This document shows, piece by piece, positions 8,817 through 18,921 of a stretch of DNA of 64,000 nt. Position numbers and translations under genes: made by a program. Position 1 is the stretch's first letter. Each line of letters starts with the position of its first letter. The stretch is from Micromonospora sp. KC723 (GTDB lineage Bacteria > Actinomycetota > Actinomycetes > Mycobacteriales > Micromonosporaceae): positions 17,161 to 81,160 of the forward strand of contig NZ_SMKD01000007.1 in the NCBI RefSeq assembly GCF_004348595.1, given 5' to 3'. The notes under the pieces were generated by a model. It did not search any database, was not told the origin of the DNA, and worked only from the letters and a program-made list of their open reading frames with translations.

Positions 8817-9686
8817 ATGGCCGGGACGCTGCGGCTGGGTGGGCGGACGTTCGCCCCGGGCGAGCTGGTGGTGATGGCGATCGTCAACCGGACGCCCGAC
8901 TCGTTCTTCGACCGGGGAGCCACCTTCGCGCAGGACAGCGCGCTGCGCGCGGTGGAGCGCGCGGTCACCGAGGGCGCCGAGATCATCGACATCGGTGGGG
9001 TGAAGGCCGGGCCGGGCGACGAGGTCGACGTGGCCGAGGAGATCCGGCGGACGGTGGACACCATCGCCGCCGTCCGGGCCGCCTTCCCCGAGGTGGTGAT
9101 CTCGATCGACACCTGGCGGGCCGAGGTAGCGGTGGAGGCGGTGGCGGCCGGCGCGGACCTGCTCAACGACACCTGGTCCGGGGCCGACCCGGCGCTGGCC
9201 CGGGTCGCCGCGGCGACCGGCGCCGGGCTGGTCTGCTCGCACGCCGGCGGCCTCGCCCCGCGGACCCGGCCGCACCGGGCGGCCTTCGACGACGTGGTCG
9301 CCGACGTGCTGACGACGGTGACCGGGCTCGCCGAACGCGCGGTGGCCCTGGGGGTACGCCGCGACGGCGTCCTCATCGACCCGGCGCACGACTTCGGCAA
9401 GAACACCCGGCACTCGCTGGAGATCACCCGGCGGCTCGGCGAACTCGCCGGCACCGGCTGGCCGCTGCTGGTGGCGCTGTCGAACAAGGACTTCGTCGGC
9501 GAGACGCTGGACCTGCCGGTGCCGGAGCGGCTGGAGGGCACCCTCGCCGCGACCGCCGTGTCGGCCTGGCTCGGCGCGCGGGTGTTCCGCGCCCACCAGG
9601 TGCGCCCCACCCGCCGGGTGCTGGACATGGTGGCGTCGATCCGGGGCGACCGCCCGCCGACGCTCACCCGCCGTGGCCTGGCCTGA
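8817..9686 (+). CDS. folP2: FolP2-type dihydropteroate synthase homologue (probably not an active DHPS)
   Basis: A 289-aa TIM-barrel protein of the dihydropteroate synthase family. ATG 8817 follows a GGGAGG ribosome site. The canonical active-site loops are altered: NVTPDSFSDGG is here VNRTPDSFFDRG, and the pterin/sulfonamide loop GGESTRPG is replaced by GGVKAGPGDEV. These replacements match mycobacterial FolP2 (Rv1207), reported to lack DHPS activity, so a folate-synthesis role should not be assumed. The conserved DPAHDFGKN and ALSNKDFVGE blocks show a maintained but different function. It is divergent from the DivIVA-like gene and ends six bases before the convergent nuoA stop. Confidence 0.88.
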   Translation: MAGTLRLGGRTFAPGELVVMAIVNRTPDSFFDRGATFAQDSALRAVERAVTEGAEIIDIGGVKAGPGDEVDVAEEIRRTVDTIAAVRAAFPEVVISIDTWRAEVAVEAVAAGADLLNDTWSGADPALARVAAATGAGLVCSHAGGLAPRTRPHRAAFDDVVADVLTTVTGLAERAVALGVRRDGVLIDPAHDFGKNTRHSLEITRRLGELAGTGWPLLVALSNKDFVGETLDLPVPERLEGTLAATAVSAWLGARVFRAHQVRPTRRVLDMVASIRGDRPPTLTRRGLA

Positions 9687-9692
9687 CCGGGC

Positions 9693-10070
9693 TCAGCTCC
9701 AGCGGAGGATGTTCTTCCGCCAGGCGTAGAGGATGCCGAGGGCGACCACGGCCACGAAGACGCCCATCTCGACGACGGTGACCAGACCGAAGCCGGGACG
9801 GTCGAAGACCAGCGCCCACGGGAACAGGAACACCGCCTCCACGGCGAAGAGGACGTAGAGGTAGGCGTACACGTAGTAGCGGATCTGCATCTGGGCCCAG
9901 TCCCCGCCGACCGGGTCGACGCCGCACTCGTAGCTGGCCCGCTTGCCCCAGGGATCGGCCGGACGGGCGGGACGTAACACCCGGTTGGCCGAGAACGCCG
10001 TAACGAAGAAGAGGACGCTGGCGAGCAGCAGGAGCCCGAGCGTCGCGTACGAGCCCAGGTAACCGGTCAC
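9693..10070 (-). CDS. nuoA: NADH-quinone oxidoreductase subunit A, isolated copy
   Basis: A 125-aa integral membrane subunit of complex I with three hydrophobic helices (about 5-27, 67-88, 97-115) and the family loop YECGVDPVGGDW, whose Cys lies at the quinone-channel entrance. It starts with GTG 10070. No other nuo gene is nearby: folP2 converges downstream and a surface-protein gene diverges upstream. In Streptomyces a second nuo cluster lies near korAB; here nuoA alone sits about 2 kb from korAB, which suggests a remnant or a relocated subunit. Confidence 0.9.
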   Translation of the reverse strand: MTGYLGSYATLGLLLLASVLFFVTAFSANRVLRPARPADPWGKRASYECGVDPVGGDWAQMQIRYYVYAYLYVLFAVEAVFLFPWALVFDRPGFGLVTVVEMGVFVAVVALGILYAWRKNILRWS

Positions 10071-10218
10071 GGTGGGTCAGCCTACCGGGCGGCAGCACCC
10101 CGCAACGGCCGGTTCCGCAGCCGTACCGATTGCGTTACGAATTTGTTTCTCTGCGGGACTAGTACCCTCGGACAACTATCGCGAATATGGGAATTCCACC
10201 CAGCGTCACGGAGGACAG

Positions 10219-11631
10219 ATGCCCCGCGTGGACGTACCCCCCGCTCCGCGGGGACTCGCCCGGCGTACCTCTTCGCTGGCGGTCGCCTCGCTGGCGGCCG
10301 GGCTGGCGGTGGGACTGGCGGCGGCCCCGAGCCTGGCCACGGCGGCACCGACGACGGCCCGGCCCACCGCTGCGGTCACCGACGCGACGCTGCCCGGTCG
10401 CGGGCCGGCCGGCGACTCCAGCAACCCTCCGGCGGAGCCGACGGCCACCGAGCCCCTGCCGACCGTCGCGCCGCCGACCCTGTCGCCCGACCCGACGACC
10501 CCCGCGCCGAAACCGACCACGGCCGCGCCGACCACCACGGCACCCGGCAAGCCGGCTCCGACCACCACCGCGCCGACCCCGTCGCGCGGCGGCACGGTGA
10601 AGTCGGCTCCGCCGGCCGCGCCCCGGCCGGGCGCGCGGGCCGGTGAGAGGCTCGGCGTCCGTATCACCACCCAGGACATCTCGCTCGACCCCGCCTACTG
10701 GAACGCGGAGAGCACGGAGACCGGGCTGCGGGTGACCGTCGAGAACACCGGCGCGGTGACCGAGCAGGTCCGGCTGGCCTACACCCTGCCCACCGGGGTG
10801 AGTGACGCCGGGACGCCGGGCTGCGCGGCCGCCGGCGGCGGTAGCTGGCGCTGCGGCGAGTGGACCGCGCCGCCCGGTTCCCGGTTCACCAGCGTGATCA
10901 AGGTACGTGTCGACGGTGACGCCTGGCGGGGCATGCCGCTGAGCGGCACGGTGCGGGTCACCGCCGGCGCCACGGGGACGACCGGCGTCGCCGAGGACAA
11001 CGAGGGCTTCGCGGTGCTGTTCCCGCCCGGGCCTCCGGTGCCCGGGATCCTGCTCGAGGCCGACGAGGTGGCCTTCGACATCAGCGGTGGCGAGACGGAA
11101 CTGGCCGTCCGGCTGGGCAACACCGGCCGGGTGGACGCCGCCGGGCGGGTGGAGGTGGTCCTGCCGGCCGGGGTGAGCGTGCCGAGCCCGCCGGCGGGCT
11201 GCACGGTGGACTCGCTGTCGCGTACCCGCTGCGACCTCGGGCTGCTGCCCGCCGGGCGGACGGAGATCCTGCGCCTGCCGGTGGTGGCCACTGCGGAGGC
11301 CCAGCGGGAGGCGCCGCTGGCCGGCGCACTGATCGGCGTGCTGGACCCGCGAAGCGGCCGCACCCGTGAGATCCGGACGAGCTTCAAGATCACTGCGGCG
11401 GCGGCGCTCGCCACCCCGGTGGCCACCCCGACACCGACCGGCTCGCAGGGCGTGCTCCCCGCGGCCAGCGGCGGCAGGGCCGGCGGCGGGTCGGTGCAGC
11501 GCGTCGCGGTCACCCTGATCTCGATCTCCGTGCTGTTGGTGGCCGTGGCGCTCGCGTGGGCCACCACGTCGCTGCGGCGGCGGATGAACGACCCGGCGCC
11601 GCAGTCGGCGGGAAGCCCGGCGGTTGACTGA
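10219..11631 (+). CDS. Secreted, membrane-anchored cell-surface protein with Thr/Pro linker
   Basis: A 470-aa exported protein. ATG 10219 has GGAGG six bases before it. A basic N-terminus and hydrophobic core (about 18-42, ending ATAAP) form the signal peptide. A Thr/Pro-rich low-complexity linker follows to about residue 130, then two Ig-like or DUF11-like beta domains with paired Cys (CAAAGGGSWRC and CTVDSLSRTRC). A C-terminal membrane helix (about 430-452) is followed by a basic stop-transfer (SLRRRMND). No LPXTG motif is seen. Probably a wall-spanning adhesin-like or structural protein; its ligand is unknown. Confidence 0.75.
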   Translation: MPRVDVPPAPRGLARRTSSLAVASLAAGLAVGLAAAPSLATAAPTTARPTAAVTDATLPGRGPAGDSSNPPAEPTATEPLPTVAPPTLSPDPTTPAPKPTTAAPTTTAPGKPAPTTTAPTPSRGGTVKSAPPAAPRPGARAGERLGVRITTQDISLDPAYWNAESTETGLRVTVENTGAVTEQVRLAYTLPTGVSDAGTPGCAAAGGGSWRCGEWTAPPGSRFTSVIKVRVDGDAWRGMPLSGTVRVTAGATGTTGVAEDNEGFAVLFPPGPPVPGILLEADEVAFDISGGETELAVRLGNTGRVDAAGRVEVVLPAGVSVPSPPAGCTVDSLSRTRCDLGLLPAGRTEILRLPVVATAEAQREAPLAGALIGVLDPRSGRTREIRTSFKITAAAALATPVATPTPTGSQGVLPAASGGRAGGGSVQRVAVTLISISVLLVAVALAWATTSLRRRMNDPAPQSAGSPAVD

Positions 11632-11848
11632 CCGGACCGACGGGTAAGGGCCGTCGCCGGTGATCTGGATTACGGCGGCCGCCCCAGATCGGGATAAACG
11701 CTGACATAAGACCGCTACATCCGTTCCCAGTCGTCGGACCTCCACCAAGGATGACCTAACGACTCGACGTAGGCTCTGAGGTGAGAAACGACAGCGGGCC
11801 GGACCAGCCACGGGGTGATTCGGCGCAGCGGCGCGTCAAGGAGGTCAC

Positions 11849-11926
11849 GTGGCCGGGCAAGGCGAGGTCACCATGATGTTCAGCCACCCGCGTGACGGGG
11901 CTGAGCGAAGCGAGGTGCAGGCGTGA
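11849..11926 (+). CDS. Possible 25-codon leader ORF coupled to korA
   Basis: GTG 11849 is preceded by AAGGAGGTCAC, a near-perfect ribosome site and stronger than korA's own. The frame runs 25 codons (VAGQGEVTMMFSHPRDGAER...) and stops with TGA inside korA's GTGA start, so ribosomes finishing it could reinitiate on korA. It may be a real small protein or a translational-coupling leader. No homology is known to me. Confidence 0.4.
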   Translation: MAGQGEVTMMFSHPRDGAERSEVQA

Positions 11927-13759
11927 CCAAGCAGATCCGTCAACTGGACCGGGTGGTCATCCGGTTCGCCGGCGACTCCGGCGACGGCATGCAGTTGACC
12001 GGCGACCGGTTCACCTCGGAAACGGCGCAGTTGGGCAACGACATCTCCACCTTGCCCAACTTCCCGGCCGAGATCCGGGCGCCCGCCGGCACGCTGCCGG
12101 GCGTGTCGAGCTTCCAGGTGCACTTCGCCGACTACGACATCCTCACCCCCGGCGACGCCCCGAACGTCCTGGTGGCGATGAACCCGGCGGCGCTCAAGGC
12201 CAACCTCGCCGATTTGCCGCGCGGGGCCGACATCATCGTCAACACCGACGAGTTCACCCGGCGCAACCTGACCAAGGTGGGCTACGCCACCAGCCCCCTG
12301 GACGACGACACCCTCACCGGCTACGTCGTGCACCCGGTCGCGCTGACCTCGATGACCGTCGGCGCGCTGGCCGAGCACGCGGTGTCCAAGAAGGACGCCG
12401 AGCGGGCCAAGAACATGTTCGCCCTCGGCCTGCTCTCCTGGATGTACTCCCGGCCGTACGAGTCGACGCTGCGGTTCCTGGAACGCAAGTTCGCCGCCCG
12501 GCCCGAACTGGTCGCGGCGAACGTGGCCGCCTTCCGGGCCGGCTGGAACTTCGGCGAGACCACCGACTCGTTCTCGGTGCGGTACGAGGTGAAGCCGGCG
12601 AAGATGCAGCCGGGCACCTACCGGAACATCACCGGCAACGCCGCGCTCTCCCTCGGCCTGGTGGCCGCCGGGGTCCGCTCCGGGCTGCCGGTCTTCCTCG
12701 GCGCGTACCCGATCACCCCGGCCTCGGACATCCTCCACGAGCTGAGCAAGCACAAGCGGTTCGGTGTGGTCACCATGCAGGCCGAGGACGAGATCGCCGC
12801 GGTCGGCGCGGCGCTGGGCGCGTCGTACGGCGGCGCGCTCGGCGTCACCACCACCAGCGGCCCCGGCGTGGCCCTCAAGAGCGAGACGATCTCGCTGGCC
12901 GTCGCGCTGGAGCTGCCACTGGTCATCGTCGACGTGCAGCGCGCCGGACCGTCCACCGGCATGCCGACCAAGACCGAGCAGGCCGACCTCAACATGGCGC
13001 TGCACGGCCGGCACGGTGAGGCCCCGGTCGCGGTGATCGCGCCGAAGTCGCCTTCCGACTGCTTCCACGCGGCGCTGGAGGCGGCCCGCATCGCGCTGAC
13101 CTACCGCACCCCGGTGATCCTGCTGTCGGACAACTACGTCGCCAACGGCTCCGAGCCGTGGCTGCTGCCCGACGTGGAGTCCCTGCCCGACCTGCGGGTC
13201 GAGTTCGCCACCGCGCCCAACGGCGAGGACGGCACCTTCCTGCCGTACCTACGCGACCCGGAGACCCTGGCCCGGCCCTGGGCCGTCCCGGGCATGCCGG
13301 GGCTGGAGCACCGCATCGGCGGCCTGGAGAAGGCCGACAAGACCGGCGACATCTCGTACGACCCGGCGAACCACGACTTCATGGTGCGCACCCGGGCGGC
13401 CCGGATCGAGACGATCCCGGTACCGGACGTCGAGGTGGAGGACCCGGACGGCGACGCCCGGGTGCTGGTGCTCGGTTGGGGCTCGACGTACGGCCCGATC
13501 GGCGCGGCCTGCCGGGGGCTGCGCCAGCGCGGGCTCTCCGTGGCCCAGGCACACCTGCGGCACGTGGCCCCGATGCCGGCCAACCTCGGCGAGGTGCTGC
13601 GCTCCTACGACCGGGTGGTCATCCCCGAGATGAACCTCGGCCAGCTCGCCCACGTGATCCGGGCCAAGTACCTGGTCGACGCGATCGGCTACAACCAGGT
13701 CCGCGGCTTGCCCTTCACCGCCGCCGAGCTGGAGACGATGCTGGAAGAGGTCCTGAAGA

Positions 13760-13767
<8 letters not shown>
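11923..13767 (+). CDS. korA: 2-oxoacid:acceptor oxidoreductase, alpha (fused gamma-alpha) subunit
   Basis: A 614-aa subunit of 2-oxoglutarate (or other 2-oxoacid):ferredoxin oxidoreductase, which decarboxylates the oxoacid to acyl-CoA and passes electrons to ferredoxin. The N-terminal gamma domain (about 1-190) starts with RFAGDSGDGMQLTGDRF. The alpha domain carries GAYPITPASDILHELS, GVTTTSGPGVALKSE and QRAGPSTGMPTKTEQADL. GTG 11923 overlaps the leader ORF stop. The gene overlaps korB by eight bases, so the two are co-translated. This KorAB type works as an oxygen-tolerant alternative to 2-oxoglutarate dehydrogenase in actinobacteria. Confidence 0.93.
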
Positions 13768-14794
<1,027 letters not shown>

Positions 14795-14810
14795 TCCGCC
14801 GACCGTGAGC

Positions 14811-14852
14811 GACGACGGCGGCCGTCCCGCACCCGGGACGGCCGCCGTCGTC
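14811..14852. terminator. Bidirectional terminator hairpin between korB and the K+ channel gene
   Basis: A perfect 18-bp stem (14811-14828 with 14835-14852) and six-base loop lie between two convergent genes, 17 bases after korB and 6 bases after the channel gene's stop. It can serve both. Confidence 0.85.
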
Positions 14853-14857
14853 GTACG

Positions 14858-15874
14858 TCAGGCGGTGGCGGTGCTGGCCGACGGACGGTCGTCGCGGACG
14901 TGCACCAGCATGTCGCCGGTCTCGATGACCGCGCCGGCCTTGTCGGCCAGGGTCACCACCTTGCCCCGGCGGACCAACGCGATCACCAGCGACTCCAGCT
15001 CCCGTGGCGACTTACCCACCTCGTGCCGCTCCGCCGAGCGCATCGCCAGCGCCATGCCCTGACCGGGGGTGAGCAGGTCCTCCACCACGTCGATCAGCGG
15101 CGGCGCCGAGGTGGACAGGCCCAGCAGCCGGCCGGCGGTGGCCGAGGAGACGATCACGTGGTGGGCGCCGCTCTGCCGCAGCAGCGGGGCGTTCTCCGCC
15201 TCCCGGACGGCGGCGATGATACGCACCTGGCCGGCGGTGAGCTGCCGGGCGGTGAGTGCGACCAGCACCGAGGCGTCATCGCTGTCGGTCGCGATGATGA
15301 CCGATCGGGCGGTGCGGACGTGCGCCTCCTCCAGCACCGCCGAACGGGTGGCGGAGCCCTCGATGGCGACCAGCCCGGCCGAGGTGGCCTGCCGCAGGGC
15401 GGCCCCACTGCGCTCCACCACCACGATGCGGGACTTGTCCAGTCCGTTCTCGAGCAGGGCGGAGACAGCGCTGCGGCCCTTGGTGCCGTAGCCGCAGATG
15501 ATGACGTGATCCTTCACGGTCCTCCTCCACCGCACCAGGCGACGGCCGGTCCGGTACTGCTCGGTCAGGACTTCCAGGGTGGTGCCGACCAGGATGATCA
15601 GGAAGAGCACCCGGGCCGGGGTGATGAACACCACGTTGACCAGCCGGGCCTCCTGGGAGACCGGGGTGATGTCGCCGTACCCGGTGGTGGAGAGCGACAC
15701 CACCGCGTAGTAGAAGCAGTCAACCAGGGTGAGGCCGTCCTCGTTGACGTCGCGGTAGCCGTCCCGTTCGAGGTAGACCACGGCGACGACGGCGCACACC
15801 AGCCCGACGGCGGCGGCCACCCGGAGACTGAGCGCGCTGAGCGGCCCCCGCCGCTGCGCCGGAAAATGGATCAC
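14858..15874 (-). CDS. Two-helix K+ channel with cytoplasmic RCK (TrkA-N/TrkA-C) domain
   Basis: A 338-aa protein starting GTG 15874. One membrane helix (about 15-35), a pore loop with selectivity filter TTGYGD (63-68) and a second helix (about 82-102) form a KcsA/MthK-type pore. The cytoplasmic part has a Rossmann TrkA-N domain (VIICGYGTKGRSAV) and a C-terminal TrkA-C domain that bind nucleotides or ions and gate the pore. The frame extends upstream but lacks homology there. It converges on korB. Confidence 0.88.
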   Translation of the reverse strand: MIHFPAQRRGPLSALSLRVAAAVGLVCAVVAVVYLERDGYRDVNEDGLTLVDCFYYAVVSLSTTGYGDITPVSQEARLVNVVFITPARVLFLIILVGTTLEVLTEQYRTGRRLVRWRRTVKDHVIICGYGTKGRSAVSALLENGLDKSRIVVVERSGAALRQATSAGLVAIEGSATRSAVLEEAHVRTARSVIIATDSDDASVLVALTARQLTAGQVRIIAAVREAENAPLLRQSGAHHVIVSSATAGRLLGLSTSAPPLIDVVEDLLTPGQGMALAMRSAERHEVGKSPRELESLVIALVRRGKVVTLADKAGAVIETGDMLVHVRDDRPSASTATA

Positions 15875-16025
15875 CGCGGGACCTGTCCCGATCTCGCCGT
15901 CGCCTGCACGAGCACAACATAGCCGTTGACGGTGGATCCGCACGCCGGGGTGGCGTACCGGGGCGGCCGACCGGGCCGGCAGCCGGCATGATGGTGGGTG
16001 TCCGGACGCCCCACGAGGAGGCCCC

Positions 16026-16664
16026 ATGTCGTTGCTGCGGCGGGTGATCGGCAGCGTGCTACGCCGGGTGCGCCAGCGCCAGGGCCGTACGCTGCGCGAG
16101 GTGGCCGAGGCCGCGGGGGTCTCGCTGCCCTACCTGTCCGAGGTGGAGCGCGGGCGCAAGGAGGCCTCCTCCGAGGTGCTCGCCGCGATCTGCCGCGCCC
16201 TCGGGATCAACCTGTCGGACCTGCTCGAGGAGGCCCGCGACGACCTGCGCCGGGTCGAGCGGCGGGTGCCCGCCGCCCCCCGGGCGGCGCTGGCCCGGCT
16301 GGACCGGGCCCCGGCCGCCCGCACCGACACCGGCCCACGCCTGCGGATCGGTTTCCACGCCGACACCCTCGTGTCCGAGCCGCGCGCCGCCGGGCCCCTC
16401 ACCGGGTCCGCGCCGGTGGCGACCGGACGGCTGCTCCGGCTGGGCGGGGCGACAGTGACGGCCGGCGACCGGCTGCCGCACGTCGGTGGGGCGAACTGCG
16501 TGGTCATGCCGCCGGTGGGCCTGACCACGTCGCGCCCCGGTACACCGGTCGGCGAGGCGGGGCTTCGGGTCCGGCTGCTCGCGCCCGCCGGTCCGCGTAC
16601 CCCCAGGATGCTGGCCCGGCGGCGGGCCCGCGCGGGCCTGCGGCGACTGCTCACCGCCCGGTAG
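16026..16664 (+). CDS. popR: PopR-like XRE-family regulator of clpP3
   Basis: A 212-aa protein with an N-terminal Cro/C1 helix-turn-helix (about 18-70: GRTLREVAEAAGVSLPYLSE...GRKEASSEVLAAICRALGI) and an Arg-rich, low-complexity C-terminus. The ClgR/PopR group activates clp protease genes. The next gene is clpP3, and the gap between them holds two tandem TCTGCC-N3-GGCAGA palindromes, the site reported for Streptomyces lividans PopR. In Streptomyces PopR is itself degraded by ClpP through C-terminal alanines; here the protein ends LLTAR, so that control may differ. Confidence 0.85.
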   Translation: MSLLRRVIGSVLRRVRQRQGRTLREVAEAAGVSLPYLSEVERGRKEASSEVLAAICRALGINLSDLLEEARDDLRRVERRVPAAPRAALARLDRAPAARTDTGPRLRIGFHADTLVSEPRAAGPLTGSAPVATGRLLRLGGATVTAGDRLPHVGGANCVVMPPVGLTTSRPGTPVGEAGLRVRLLAPAGPRTPRMLARRRARAGLRRLLTAR

Positions 16665-16675
16665 GTCCGGCGGGT

Positions 16676-16705
16676 TCTGCCGTCGGCGGATCTGCCGCTG
16701 GCAGA
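16676..16705. promoter_or_regulatory. Two tandem PopR boxes upstream of clpP3
   Basis: 16676-16690 reads TCTGCC-GTC-GGCGGA and 16691-16705 reads TCTGCC-GCT-GGCAGA. The second is a perfect 6-3-6 palindrome; the first has one mismatch. They abut with no gap, matching the tandem operator described for PopR. They begin 12 bases after the popR stop and end about 94 bases before the clpP3 start. Confidence 0.85.
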
Positions 16706-16798
16706 ACCGCTGGGGCCACGACCACCACCCGGCGCACGCTGGAGGCGCCGGTTCCCGGGCGGACCCCTCGCCCGCCGGCACGCGGAAGGGTGGTCACG

Positions 16799-17395
16799 AT
16801 GATCGGGAACGGCGTGCGGATGCTGGACGGGGGGCAGGCGTCCTTCGGTGACCAGGTCTTCGAGCGACTGCTGAGGGAACGGATCGTCTTTCTCGGCACG
16901 GAGGTCACCGACGCCTCGGCCAACCAGATCTGCGCCCAGATCCTGCTGCTCGCCGCCGAGGACAGCAGGCGCGACATCTACCTCTACATCAACTCGCCGG
17001 GCGGCTCGGTGAGCGCCGGCATGGCCGTTTACGACACCATGCGGTACGTGCCCAACGACGTGGCCACCCTGGCGCTGGGGTTCGCCGGTTCGATGGGGCA
17101 GTTTCTGCTCTGCGCCGGGACGGCCGGCAAGCGCTTCGCGCTGCCCCACTCGCGGATCATGATGCACCAGCCCTCCGGGGGGATGGGTGGCACGGCCGCC
17201 GACATCACCATCCAGGCCGAGAACATGCTGCACGTGAAGCAGACCATGCAGGAGCTGATCGCCCAGCACAGCGGGCGCACCCTCGACGAGATCCAGCGTG
17301 ACTGGGACCGGGACCGTTGGTTCACCGCCGAACAGGCCCGCGAGTACGGCCTGATCGACCGGGTGATCAGCCACGCCGGTCAGCTCGGCGACTGA
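16799..17395 (+). CDS. clpP3: ClpP-family protease subunit (ClpP3-type)
   Basis: A 198-aa self-compartmentalising serine protease subunit. Catalytic residues are Ser98 (GFAGSMGQ), His123 (MMHQPSGG) and Asp172 (DRDRWF). ATG 16799 has GGAAGG nine bases before it; GTG 16790 is possible but too close to the ribosome site. PopR boxes upstream imply conditional expression when the main ClpP1P2 is impaired. In Streptomyces clpP3 forms an operon with clpP4; here no clpP4 follows, and a decayed integrase begins within 51 bases, so the partner has been lost or is elsewhere. Confidence 0.92.
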   Translation: MIGNGVRMLDGGQASFGDQVFERLLRERIVFLGTEVTDASANQICAQILLLAAEDSRRDIYLYINSPGGSVSAGMAVYDTMRYVPNDVATLALGFAGSMGQFLLCAGTAGKRFALPHSRIMMHQPSGGMGGTAADITIQAENMLHVKQTMQELIAQHSGRTLDEIQRDWDRDRWFTAEQAREYGLIDRVISHAGQLGD

Positions 17396-17445
17396 CCGTT
17401 CCCGCGCCGCCCCATGGGGCAGGCACCTGCCGGGCGGGACGACCG

Positions 17446-18436
17446 GTGTCCGAGGTCGGTGAGGCGGCGGTGGTGCGGGCAGCACTGGACGGCTTGGCGC
17501 TGCGACTCGACGGACGGCCGGCGGAGCCGACGACGGTACGACGGAAGCGGTCGGTGTTCTACAACGTGCTTCGGTACGCCGTCGAGCTGGAGGCGTTGGC
17601 GTTCAACTCGGTCGACAAGATCCGGGTACGGGCGCAGCGAGCGAAGGTCGCCGAGTCGGTCGACCGGCGGGTGGCGGTCAACGGTCCTCAGGCGCGGGAA
17701 CTGCTGACAGCAGTGTCGTACGTCGGCGAGCGGGGCCGGGTGGGCCGCGGTGAGCGCCTGGTCGCGTTCTTCGCCTGCCTGTACTTCGCGGCGCTGCGAC
17801 CGAGTGAGGCGCTGGCGTTGCGCGAGCAGGACTGCCACCTTCCGGCGATCGGGTGGGGCCGGCTGACGCTGGTCGACAACCGGCCCCAGGCGGGTAAGCG
17901 GTGGACCGACAGCGGCGAGGTGCACGACCGGCGCGGGTTGAAGCACCGGGCGACGGCGGATTCCCGGGTCGTGCCGATCCCACCAGAGCTGGTGGGCATC
18001 CTGCGGCGGCACGTCGACCGGTTCGGCGTCGCCGACGAAGGTCGGCTCTTCCGCAGCGGCAAGGGCAACGTGGTGGCCGCATCGACGTACTCGCCGGGTG
18101 GGAGGCAGCGCGGGAGCTGGCGTTCCGGTGCAGGTGGCATCACCGCTGGCCGGGCGACCGTACGACCTGCGGAACGCGGCGGTATCGCTGTGGCTGAACT
18201 CTGGTGTTCCGGCAACCGACGTCGCCGCGCGTGCCGGGCACTCCGTCGACGTGCTGCTGAAGGTGTGCGCCAAGCGCATCGACGGCCAGGAGGCCACGGT
18301 CAACCAACGAATCGAGGCGGCGTTGGGCGGCCCGGGTGCGAGTCTCACCGGCAGCCACACCAGTCCGGATCTTGACCGGAACGGCCGGCGTGACCTGGCC
18401 AAACGTCACCAAGATCAATCCGTGGATAGTCCGTGA
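17446..18436 (+). pseudogene. Decayed tyrosine-type recombinase/integrase
   Basis: Recognisable as the large tyrosine integrase of actinobacterial integrative elements, but missing its N-terminal domain. It starts mid-protein near VSEVGEAAVVRAALDGLAL. The catalytic Arg I region (CLYFAALRPSEALALR) is intact. Two frameshifts lie around 18095-18115 (STYS, then WEAARELAF, then VASPLAGRPYDLRNAAVS in three different frames). The usual DLRH is DLRN, and the catalytic Tyr block VLLRVYAKCLDGQ reads VLLKVCAKRIDGQ, with Cys for Tyr. It cannot be an active recombinase. It sits just 3' of tRNA-Arg, the normal place for such an integrase. Confidence 0.88.
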
Positions 18437-18539
18437 ACAGCGACAAACGGCGGCTCAGGGTGGCACCGGGCCGACAGGTCAACCCATCGACGCAGAAACG
18501 TATCCGCTGCTCAGATGGTGTTTTTGCTGATCTTTGAGG

Positions 18540-18612
18540 TGCCCCCGGCAGGATTCGAACCTGCGACACACGGTTTAGGAAACCGATGCTCTATCCCCTG
18601 AGCTACGAGGGC
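18540..18612 (-). tRNA. tRNA-Arg (anticodon CCU)
   Basis: A 73-nt cloverleaf on the minus strand. Acceptor GCCCTCG pairs with CGGGGGC (one G-U), the D arm is GCTC/GAGC, the anticodon loop is TTCCTAA, the T arm is CAGG-TTCGAAT-CCTG, and the discriminator is A. CCA is not encoded. The first anticodon-stem pair is a T-T mismatch. The 5' half and upstream flank are duplicated at 36860-37168. Confidence 0.95.
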
Positions 18613-18866
18613 GCGAGTGCCTAGTCTAGCGACCTGGGGGTTCACCTGGGGTGGCAGGGAGTGGCCCACGTTCACCCGCGTCACCCGTATCCCTGTTATC
18701 CCAGCCCAGGACCACACCCCGAGCACACGAACCCCCGTTTGCGACCGGCGGTCGCCCGGGGTGACCCGTGCTGGCACCGGCTGGAGAGCACACACCGCGC
18801 ACATCAGCCCAAAATCAAGTGCTCGCTCGTGGGCATGAACTCAACTCGGCAACACCGCGTGCGGGG
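18575..18866. repeat. Direct repeat, left copy (tRNA-Arg 5' half plus upstream flank)
   Basis: From the anticodon loop (TTAGGAAACCGATGCTCTAT on the plus strand) through the tRNA 5' end and about 250 bp beyond, the sequence recurs in the same orientation at 36860-37168 with roughly 85-90 percent identity by eye and a few small indels. It marks the left boundary of the 18.6-36.9 kb island. Confidence 0.85.
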
Positions 18867-18921
18867 GCGGGGTCGCGCTTGCACCAGGTATGCGCGCTTC
18901 GCGGCTACCTACAACTCCTAA

